Origin: an uncultured Muribaculum sp.
GTDB taxonomy: Bacteria > Bacteroidota > Bacteroidia > Bacteroidales > Muribaculaceae
Length of the DNA stretch: 43,943 bases
Reading direction: 5' to 3'
Assembly: GCA_910589555.1 (NCBI GenBank)
Contig: CAJUTE010000019.1
Location: 1-43,943, forward strand
Below, one piece after another: positions 33,920 through 40,960 of the stretch (its first letter is position 1; the number at the start of each line of letters is the position of its first letter). Below the pieces are notes generated by a model that saw nothing but the letters and a program-made list of their open reading frames with translations, had not been told where the DNA came from and searched no databases. The translations under genes and the position numbers were made by a program.

Positions 33920-34422
33920 GAATAAGTGATTCTTACAGTATAATCCACTAAAAGAGGGTCAAAAAGCATAGACCTGTGGTACAAAAAACTAATCACATGG
34001 GGATAAAAAGTGGGTAAATCCACTGCAAACTCTAACTATCTTTGCTCCGACAAACATAACGGTATCAATCTGCGGGAAAGGCATCCCGTCACGGTTCCGC
34101 CACAATTACGGCAACACGCCCGAAGGACGCTGACATCAGCCGGCTACAGTCAGCCCCGAGAGCCACGCCGTAAGTGCACGGATTCGTTGGAGTACTCCGA
34201 CAGGCGCCTCGACCGCAGAACCCGACCGACAACGACAGCGGAAGCAGATGGAGTCGCCCGAAGTACACTTCGCTAAGTTTCAGGAGATGACCTGAAAGAC
34301 TGCTTGAATTGGTCCTTTAATCAATGTGCACAGACCACCAACACGAAGCCGCTATCGTTGTCGGCGGGGATCCCGTCATGTTTATATGTGTGTGCAAAAC
34401 AATCATTTATAAATTGTTGTCA
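33920..34422. other. Hairpin-rich stretch without a recognised gene
   Basis: No credible gene is seen. A short open frame at 34010-34276 has no recognisable domain and an unusual composition rich in Arg and Thr. Hairpins include 34259-34264/34267-34272 (CGAAGT with ACTTCG) and 34278-34284/34291-34297 (TTTCAGG with CCTGAAA). Together with the similar stretch before the nuclease remnant, it suggests that a mobile or RNA-rich element was inserted or decayed here. Confidence 0.35.
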
Positions 34423-34491
34423 CAAAATTCAAATAAATTTGACGATACTCTCGCTCGGCAAAATTCAAATAAATTTGACTTTGCTCTCGCT
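34423..34491 (+). repeat. Direct repeat of a promoter-like unit upstream of nrdJ
   Basis: Two copies of about 33 bp (34423-34455 and 34459-34491) share CAAAATTCAAATAAATTTGA and the ending CTCTCGCT; the middle differs (CGATA versus CTTTG). Both include TAAATTTG, itself a TAnnTTTG match, and the second also supplies the TTTG of the nrdJ promoter. The duplication may give two alternative start sites. Confidence 0.75.
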
Positions 34492-34505
34492 TATTCGTAT
34501 CTTTG
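34474..34505 (+). promoter_or_regulatory. Promoter of nrdJ
   Basis: TTTG (34474-34477), 20 bp, then TATCTTTG (34498-34505) matches both halves of the Bacteroidetes promoter consensus. The predicted start is near 34511, which rules out translation from the open frame further upstream and fixes nrdJ at the GTG at 34535. Confidence 0.75.
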
Positions 34506-34534
34506 TGGCTACAGAAAAAAAAATAACAAACAAG

Positions 34535-37069
34535 GTGGAAAAAATTTATACTTATGCTGAGGCGATTGAAGCCTCGCTGAAATATTTCGGAGGTGATGAG
34601 CTTGCGGCGCGTGTGTGGGTCACGAAATATGCCCTCAAGGATTCCGCAGGCAATATTTTCGAGCTTACTCCCGAGGATATGCACTCGCGTATAGCCGATG
34701 AGATTGTAAGGATCGAAAAACATTATCCCAACCCCATGAGCCATGATGAGGTGATGGGACTGTTGCGGAATTTCCGTTACATAGTTCCTCAGGGTTCCCC
34801 CATGTCGGGTATCGGCAACAATCATCAGGTAGGTTCATTGAGCAACTGTTTCGTGATCGGTGTCGACGGCACCCCCGACTCCTACGGAGGCATAATGAAA
34901 ATCGACGAGGAGCAGGTGCAGTTGATGAAACGTCGCGGTGGTGTGGGGCATGACCTGAGCCACATCCGTCCAAAAGGAACACCTGTGAAAAACTCGGCTC
35001 TTACATCGACAGGTCTTGTTCCGTTCATGGAACGCTATTCCAATTCCACCCGCGAGGTAGCTCAGGATGGACGTCGCGGAGCCTTGATGATGACAGTCAA
35101 CATCAAGCACCCCGACAGCGAGGCGTTTATCGACGCTAAGATGACCGAGGGAAAGGTGACCGGCGCCAATGTATCGGTAAGAATCGACGATGATTTTATG
35201 CGTGCCGCGATAGAAGGCACCCCTTATCGTCAGATATTCCCGGTTGACGCTGTTGATAATCCTGCCGTTGAAAAAGAGGTGGATGCTACAGCTATATGGA
35301 ACAAGATTGTGCATAACGCCTGGAAATCGGCTGAGCCCGGAGTGCTTTTCTGGGATACTATCACACGCGAATCTGTGCCCGATTGCTATGCCGATCTCGG
35401 ATTCCGCACCATCTCTACCAATCCTTGCGGCGAAATTCCGCTTTGTCCCTACGATAGCTGCCGCCTGCTTGCCATCAATCTCTACAGCTACGTGAAGAAT
35501 CCGTTCACGCCTCAGGCTGAATTTGATTTTGACCTGTTTAAGGAGCACGTTGGCAAGGCACAGCGCATGATGGACGACATCATCGATCTTGAAATGGAGA
35601 AGATTGACACCATTCTGGAAAAAATCGACGAGGACCCCGAGTTCCCGGAGGTGAAGCAGACCGAACGCCACTTGTGGGAAAAGATAAAGGCAAAGACTTC
35701 CAAAGGGCGCCGCACAGGTGTGGGCACTACCGCCGAGGGCGACATGATAGCCGCGCTCGGATTGCGTTACGGAACGCCCGAGGCTACCGATTTCTCGGAA
35801 AAAGTGCATAAGACACTTGCTCTTGCCGCTTATCGTTCGTCGGTTCAGCTTGCCGCCGAGCGAGGTGCATTTGAAGTATATGATTCCGAGAGAGAGAAGA
35901 ATAATCCCTACATCAACCGTCTGCGTGAGGCTGATCCCGAACTTTATGAGATGATGCTCCGTGACGGCCGTCGAAATATCGCGTGTCTCACCATCGCGCC
36001 TACAGGCACCACCAGTCTCATGACTCAGACCACCTCAGGAATCGAGCCGGTGTTCTTGCCCGTTTATAAACGTCGCCGCAAGGTGAATCCCAACGACCCG
36101 GCGGTGCATATCGACTTTGTCGACGAGACCGGCGACGCATTTGAGGAGTACATCGTATATCATCCCAAGTTTGTGACTTGGATGGAGGTCAACGGCATTC
36201 CCGTTAAGAAAGATTACACTCAGGAAGAGCTTGACGAGATTCTGTCACGTTCACCCTACTATAAGGCTACATCCAATGATGTTGACTGGCTGGAGAAGGT
36301 GAAGATGCAGGGCAGGGTGCAGAAGTGGGTCGACCATTCTATTTCTGTCACCATCAATCTTCCGTCTGACGTTACCGAGGAGCTTGTTAACAGGCTGTAT
36401 GTCGAGGCATGGAAATCGGGCTGCAAGGGATGCACCGTCTATCGCGACGGATCTCGTTCGGGTGTGCTTGTCTCGGTTGAGAAAAAGCAGCCTGCCGCTC
36501 CGGTGAAGATTAATGACGCTCATGTGCATAAACGTCCTATGGAACTGGAAGCCGACGTGGTGCGTTTCCAGAACAACAAGGAGAAGTGGATCGCTTTCGT
36601 GGGTCTTGTCGACGGTCAGCCTTACGAGATATTCACCGGTCTTGCCGATGATGATGACGGTATTTTCTGCCCGAAGAGCGTGACCAAGGGAAAGATCATC
36701 AAGGCTATTGATGAGAATGGCACAAAGCGTTACGACTTCCAGTTTATCAACAAGCGTGGCTACAAAACCACTATCGAAGGATTGTCGGATAAGTTCAATC
36801 CTGAATACTGGAACTATGCCAAGCTCATATCGGGTGTGTTGCGCTACGGAATGCCCATCGACCAGGTGCTTAAACTTGTGGGAGGTCTTGAGCTTGACAG
36901 CCAGTCGATCAACACATGGAAAATGGGTGTTGAACGCGCGTTGAAGAAGTATCTTCCCAATGGCATGAAGGCGAGCGGTCAGTGCTGTCCTAATTGCGGC
37001 AACGAGACTCTCATCTATCAGGAAGGCTGCTTGATATGCACCTCATGCGGCACCTCCAAGTGCGGCTGA
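34535..37069 (+). CDS. nrdJ: Adenosylcobalamin-dependent (class II) ribonucleotide reductase NrdJ
   Basis: NrdJ makes deoxyribonucleotides using a cobalamin-generated radical, so it works with or without oxygen. The start chosen is GTG 34535 (VEKIYTYAEAIEASLKYFGG, 844 residues), because the frame upstream lies before the transcript start and the family begins this way. Landmarks: GSLSNCFVIGVDGTPDSYGG (first reducing cysteine), NPCGEIPLCPYDSC (radical cysteine, NxCGE), and IAPTGTTSLMTQTTSGIEPV. The C-terminus has a zinc-ribbon-like GQCCPNCGNETLIYQEGCLICTSCGTSKCG tail with the redox cysteines. It is a single gene ended by a terminator. No cobalamin riboswitch was seen upstream. Confidence 0.93.
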   Translation: MEKIYTYAEAIEASLKYFGGDELAARVWVTKYALKDSAGNIFELTPEDMHSRIADEIVRIEKHYPNPMSHDEVMGLLRNFRYIVPQGSPMSGIGNNHQVGSLSNCFVIGVDGTPDSYGGIMKIDEEQVQLMKRRGGVGHDLSHIRPKGTPVKNSALTSTGLVPFMERYSNSTREVAQDGRRGALMMTVNIKHPDSEAFIDAKMTEGKVTGANVSVRIDDDFMRAAIEGTPYRQIFPVDAVDNPAVEKEVDATAIWNKIVHNAWKSAEPGVLFWDTITRESVPDCYADLGFRTISTNPCGEIPLCPYDSCRLLAINLYSYVKNPFTPQAEFDFDLFKEHVGKAQRMMDDIIDLEMEKIDTILEKIDEDPEFPEVKQTERHLWEKIKAKTSKGRRTGVGTTAEGDMIAALGLRYGTPEATDFSEKVHKTLALAAYRSSVQLAAERGAFEVYDSEREKNNPYINRLREADPELYEMMLRDGRRNIACLTIAPTGTTSLMTQTTSGIEPVFLPVYKRRRKVNPNDPAVHIDFVDETGDAFEEYIVYHPKFVTWMEVNGIPVKKDYTQEELDEILSRSPYYKATSNDVDWLEKVKMQGRVQKWVDHSISVTINLPSDVTEELVNRLYVEAWKSGCKGCTVYRDGSRSGVLVSVEKKQPAAPVKINDAHVHKRPMELEADVVRFQNNKEKWIAFVGLVDGQPYEIFTGLADDDDGIFCPKSVTKGKIIKAIDENGTKRYDFQFINKRGYKTTIEGLSDKFNPEYWNYAKLISGVLRYGMPIDQVLKLVGGLELDSQSINTWKMGVERALKKYLPNGMKASGQCCPNCGNETLIYQEGCLICTSCGTSKCG

Positions 37070-37098
37070 TATCCGCATTATTATTAAACACCCTCTAA

Positions 37099-37140
37099 CA
37101 GTCAGGCTGTGGCAATATGTCGCAGCCTGACTGCTTTTTT
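37099..37140 (+). terminator. Intrinsic terminator after nrdJ
   Basis: An 11-bp stem (CAGTCAGGCTG 37099-37109 with CAGCCTGACTG 37123-37133) is followed by CTTTTTTA. It is a strong rho-independent signal 30 bp after the nrdJ stop. Confidence 0.88.
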
Positions 37141-37225
37141 ATGGAAAACTACAGCAATCTCCTTGATAATGTCGCCTGTGGTCGTGGTTTGGGATTAAAA
37201 TCAAAATGATTGGGACAATCGTGAC

Positions 37226-37255
37226 ATTGAATCCTGTCCGCAGAATGTAAATTTG
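37226..37255 (+). promoter_or_regulatory. Promoter of the GH95-like gene
   Basis: ATTG (37226-37229), 18 bp, then TAAATTTG (37248-37255), a full TAnnTTTG match. The predicted start is about 20 bp before the ATG at 37283. Confidence 0.5.
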
Positions 37256-37282
37256 CTTAAATTAAAAATCAATAAGTAATTT

Positions 37283-39598
37283 ATGCATCATTATCACAGC
37301 AACAGTTTGATTGCGTCACTAATAGGATTGGTAGTTGCTTCATGTGCTTCATCGGAAGCGGTGGAGGCGACAAAGGGCGAGGATATGAACCGGTACAAGG
37401 CGGTGCTCACGGCACCTCCTGCAATGGTTCCGACAACTAAAACCCCCGATGCGGCTCTTGCCGGAAATGGCGATCTTGGCATCACTTTGGGCGGGTCGCC
37501 CGACAGCCTGTGTCTTTACATCGGTAAAAATGATTTCTGGAGAGCTTATCCGGTATATCCCGGCGGAATAGCATTGGCGGGTGGATTTGATCTGTTCTCG
37601 GCATCTCTTGCCGGAGCGAGCTACGAAGTTGAGCAATTGCCGGGCACTGCCGAGATTCAAGGTCGTTTTGCCAAGGGCGATACCATGCTTGAAATGTCGG
37701 CATGGGTTGCCGCTACGCGCAACATGATTGTGGTGGAACTTGAATCAAACAAACCGTTGGACGTGTCGCCACGGCTGTGGGCGGCGGAGGGAAACACTTC
37801 GGTCACCGCGAGCGGCAACGATGGCAATGTGAGTTGGGTGACACGCTCATTTGAGAACACCCCCTTGCTGCGGTGGGATTCGCATATAGCCCTTGCGGCA
37901 AGTCAGCCCGGAAAACAGTTGTCCGATTCCGGCAAGATTGCCTTGACACCCGGGCAGAAGCAATGGATTGCAATTACGGCATACACCAATCATGACACTG
38001 ACCGATGGAAGGAGCAGGCTCTTGCCGATGCCAACGGCGTGACGGTGGAGATGCTTGAACAGACAAAGGATGAGCATCGCCGGTGGTGGAATGACTTCTG
38101 GAACGAATCATCGGTGTCGATAGGCGATGAGGAGCTTGAACGCTATTACTATATATCGCAATATCTCTTTGCCAGTTCATCAAGAAAGGGAAAATTCGCT
38201 CCCGGTATATGGGGTCCGTTCGTCACACGCGATGAAGCGGCGTGGGGCGGCGACTATCATCTGAACTATAATTATCAGGCGCCTTACTGGGCTTGCTACT
38301 CATCCAACCACATTGACCTGACCGACAATTTTGATCAGCCTCTGCTCGATTATATGGATGAAGGGCGGCGTCTTGCCAAGGAGCAGCTCGGTTGCCGTGG
38401 AATATACTATCCCGTGGGCGTAGGTCCCAAGGGGCTGTGCACCTCTATGTGGCCTCTTACCCCCGAGGAGATGATGGCGAAATACTCCACTCGTGAAAAC
38501 ACCATCGACGGCGGCTACAAATTCCTCGGGCAGAAAATCAATGCCGTGTTCAGCACTGGAAATATGCTGATGCGTCATTATAGCACCTATGACGAGGACT
38601 ATGCCCGCAAGGTATATCCTTATATGCTTGCCTGCGCCGACTTCTGGGAGGACTATCTGAAGCTGGAGGACGGACGATATGTGATCCACATGGACCATTT
38701 CAACGAGGTCATGCCCAACCACCGCAACAAGGGGCAGTGGCGGCACCGTCTCGGCGACTTCAATTCCACGCTCTCGCTGGGGCTTGTGAGAATGCTGTTT
38801 AAGGGAATGGTGGACATGAGCGAATTTCTCGGAGTGGATGCCGACAGGCAGCCTAAGTGGCGTGACATACTGGCTAATCTCAGCGATTACCCCGTGGGCG
38901 AGAATGAACGTGGCGGAATGAGCCTGAAAAATATGGAGCGAGGACCGCAGGGGGTTGAGCCTTCCCCCTCAGGATTGAACCGCGTGTCGATCCACGGACT
39001 GATTCTTCCCGGAGGTGTGGCTGGACCCGTGACCGACTCGACATTCAACGCTATCCTGCTTGATGACGTGAACCACTGGGATGGAAAGATGCGCATAGCC
39101 GATGACTGGGGAAACACCCACAATAATGGCATCGAGACCTGTTTCCCGGGAGCCGTGAGAGTAGGTTATGATGCGGAACAGTTGCTTGACCGGTTGAAGA
39201 AGCGCATAGCATTGACCGTGTATCCCAATATGTGGATCACTCAGGGTGGAGGCGGCATCGAGACCCTTGCTGCAGTCCCGCTCACCATCAATGAGATGTT
39301 GCTGCAAAGTTACGAGGGCGTGGTGAGGGTATTCCCTAATTGGGTGATGTCGCGTGATGCATCGTTCAACAACTTGCGTGCCTATGGCGCCTTTCTGGTG
39401 AGTGGAAGTGTGAGCGGCGGCAAGGTGAACAAGGTTGAGCTCACCAGTGAAAAGGGTCGCCCGTGTGTGATGGAAAATCCATGGAAAGGGAGCGACGTGC
39501 AGTTGTGGCGTAATGGAAAGAAAGCTGAGACGCTGTCAGGCGACCGGATTGAATTTGCCACCTCGGAGGGCGAGAATATAGTGGTGGATAAGATATAG
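37283..39598 (+). CDS. Exported GH95-like glycoside hydrolase lipoprotein
   Basis: This 771-residue lipoprotein has a signal peptide with lipobox VASC (LIGLVVASCASSEA), so it is probably outer-membrane tethered. It has an N-terminal beta-sandwich (AALAGNGDLGITLGGSPDSL, then YIGKNDFWR) and an (alpha/alpha)6-barrel. That barrel shows WGGDYHLNYNYQAPYW (N-x-N as in the GH95 active-site loop), ACADFWEDYL, LSLGLVRMLFKGMV and AAVPLTINEMLLQSYEGVVRVFPNW. GH95 enzymes act mainly on alpha-L-fucosides and related galactosides. The sugar specificity of this protein is uncertain. It is monocistronic between terminators; no SusCD is next to it. It was also considered as a GH65-like enzyme, but the EMLLQS ending favours GH95. 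Confidence 0.75.
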   Translation: MHHYHSNSLIASLIGLVVASCASSEAVEATKGEDMNRYKAVLTAPPAMVPTTKTPDAALAGNGDLGITLGGSPDSLCLYIGKNDFWRAYPVYPGGIALAGGFDLFSASLAGASYEVEQLPGTAEIQGRFAKGDTMLEMSAWVAATRNMIVVELESNKPLDVSPRLWAAEGNTSVTASGNDGNVSWVTRSFENTPLLRWDSHIALAASQPGKQLSDSGKIALTPGQKQWIAITAYTNHDTDRWKEQALADANGVTVEMLEQTKDEHRRWWNDFWNESSVSIGDEELERYYYISQYLFASSSRKGKFAPGIWGPFVTRDEAAWGGDYHLNYNYQAPYWACYSSNHIDLTDNFDQPLLDYMDEGRRLAKEQLGCRGIYYPVGVGPKGLCTSMWPLTPEEMMAKYSTRENTIDGGYKFLGQKINAVFSTGNMLMRHYSTYDEDYARKVYPYMLACADFWEDYLKLEDGRYVIHMDHFNEVMPNHRNKGQWRHRLGDFNSTLSLGLVRMLFKGMVDMSEFLGVDADRQPKWRDILANLSDYPVGENERGGMSLKNMERGPQGVEPSPSGLNRVSIHGLILPGGVAGPVTDSTFNAILLDDVNHWDGKMRIADDWGNTHNNGIETCFPGAVRVGYDAEQLLDRLKKRIALTVYPNMWITQGGGGIETLAAVPLTINEMLLQSYEGVVRVFPNWVMSRDASFNNLRAYGAFLVSGSVSGGKVNKVELTSEKGRPCVMENPWKGSDVQLWRNGKKAETLSGDRIEFATSEGENIVVDKI

Positions 39599-39619
39599 CG
39601 TATAAATATGGATGTATGA

Positions 39620-39661
39620 ATCACCGCCCGTGGAAATCTTGATGATTCCACGGGCGGTGAT
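39620..39661. terminator. Bidirectional terminator between GH95-like and UroD-like genes
   Basis: A perfect 16-bp stem (39620-39635 with 39646-39661; core CACCGCCCGTGG/CCACGGGCGGTG) has a 10-nt loop. It lies between convergent genes, with only short T-runs on either side. Confidence 0.75.
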
Positions 39662-39685
39662 TTGCATCTGCTCTATGATATGATT

Positions 39686-40684
39686 TTATTTTCCGTGAGC
39701 CGTATCGATGGCGGCGCGGATATTTTCTATCGGGGTGTCGGGCTTGATTGTGCATTCGGCGCCTACCACCAGTGGATCGGTGTATCCGCTTTTCACTTTT
39801 CTCACCGCTTCGGCAACCTCTTCGGGGGTGCCGTCATGAATGGTCTTCTTGCGTTCGAGTCCACCCATCACTATGCGGTTGAACATCCTTTTGCCATCTC
39901 TCAATGAGAATGGTTTTCCATCGACCACATTGGGAGTGTTGACTATCTGACCGGGATAATCGGCAAATCGCGTCAAGTCGTCGTATGGTCCCTCGTAGTC
40001 GCATATATGCAGAATGTTGCATCGGGTGCCGTCGTTGCACTCCTTCATGACGGTCAGGTCGTAGGGCTTGACGAAGCGGTTGAAGAAGTCGGGCACGGAA
40101 TAGAATTTCTGCTCGCCACCCTGCGACGGGGTGTAGAAGCCGTCGACGCCGAGAGCCTTGGCGTCCTTCGCGAATTTCACCAGGGCGTCAGTGAATATCT
40201 CCAACGCTTTTGTGACGCGTTGAGGGTCCTCCTGAGCGTATTTCACCACATTGGCGGCGCCCACGGTCTGCACCAGCATTTGAAACGGCGAGTAGATGGT
40301 GGGGAGCACCATCGCGTCATGTCCGGCAACCTTCACGATGTTGTCGATCACCTCAAGGGTGGGCGCGAAGAAATCATCGGGGAGTGGCTTTATCTGATCC
40401 CAGTCCTCGGGCTTCTCGATGCGGATGCGTCCGTAGCCTTGTTCGAACTGCACTTTCACGATGTCCATTCCGGTTGAGAGGAAATATCGGAGATGCGCGT
40501 TGACGGCGGCGTCGCCCGTTTTGGCATCTTTGCCGAAGTGCATGAAGAATGCCGCAGGCGCGTAATTGCCATCAAGAGTTCCATCAAGGAACCGGTCCAT
40601 TATATCACGTTTCGACAACCCGGTCTGGGCTTGTCCTGCAAGAGCCATGCATAAGCCGGCAGCGATTAAAAATTTAGATTTCAT
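39686..40684 (-). CDS. Exported uroporphyrinogen decarboxylase-family protein
   Basis: This 332-residue UroD-fold protein (UroD/MtaA/CmuA group) has a clear cleavable signal peptide (MKSKFLIAAGLCMALAGQAQ), unusual because characterised UroD relatives are cytoplasmic. The mature part begins LSKRDIMDRFLDGTLDGNYAPAAFFMHF and contains VLPTIYSPFQMLVQTVG, LGVDGFYTPSQGG, LHICDYEG and GGLERKKTIHDGTPEEVAE. It ends with VVGAECTIKPDTPIENIRA. MtaA/CmuA relatives are methyltransferases that use zinc; HICD and GAECT cysteines could bind metal. It is not next to haem genes. Convergent with the GH95-like gene, and divergent from malQ. Substrate unknown. Confidence 0.8.
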   Translation of the reverse strand: MKSKFLIAAGLCMALAGQAQTGLSKRDIMDRFLDGTLDGNYAPAAFFMHFGKDAKTGDAAVNAHLRYFLSTGMDIVKVQFEQGYGRIRIEKPEDWDQIKPLPDDFFAPTLEVIDNIVKVAGHDAMVLPTIYSPFQMLVQTVGAANVVKYAQEDPQRVTKALEIFTDALVKFAKDAKALGVDGFYTPSQGGEQKFYSVPDFFNRFVKPYDLTVMKECNDGTRCNILHICDYEGPYDDLTRFADYPGQIVNTPNVVDGKPFSLRDGKRMFNRIVMGGLERKKTIHDGTPEEVAEAVRKVKSGYTDPLVVGAECTIKPDTPIENIRAAIDTAHGK

Positions 40685-40960
40685 AATACAAGTTCAATTT
40701 AAGTGGATGTGCAAAAATAATGAAAACGCTTTAACCGCGTGCCGGCATGGGAGCGGGGCGGTGCGGTTTGGAACATATTCTTAAAAGATTGACACGATTT
40801 TTGAGCTGAATAGGGGGGCGGGTGGTTTTAAATGTGGTTTTAATGTGGACTGTCATGAAAAAAAATAAGTTAATATGAGGGATTTTTGTGAAAATCTCAT
40901 TAACTTTACGGAACTGTGATATGTTTACCCATATAGCGATTTTTATAAATTACAAATAGC
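40685..40960. promoter_or_regulatory. Divergent control region between the UroD-like gene and malQ, with dyad
   Basis: No gene is seen. For the UroD-like gene the minus strand has TATTTTTG (40712-40719), a full TAnnTTTG element about 30 bp before its ATG. On the malQ side, a dyad at 40875-40900 pairs ATGA with TCAT and GATTTT with AAAATC around TGTG. It could be an operator or a leader hairpin. The malQ promoter itself is unclear: TAACTTTA (40901-40908) and TATGTTTA (40920-40927) are each one base off the consensus. Confidence 0.4.

Noticed and set aside
34010..34276. 88-codon open frame between the nuclease remnant and nrdJ
   Set aside because: No domain, no promoter, Arg/Thr-rich composition typical of non-coding GC-rich DNA. 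Kept only as a hairpin-rich region.
34835..35809. 324-codon open frame antisense to nrdJ
   Set aside because: It lies wholly inside nrdJ, whose catalytic motifs are intact; the antisense product has no recognisable motif.
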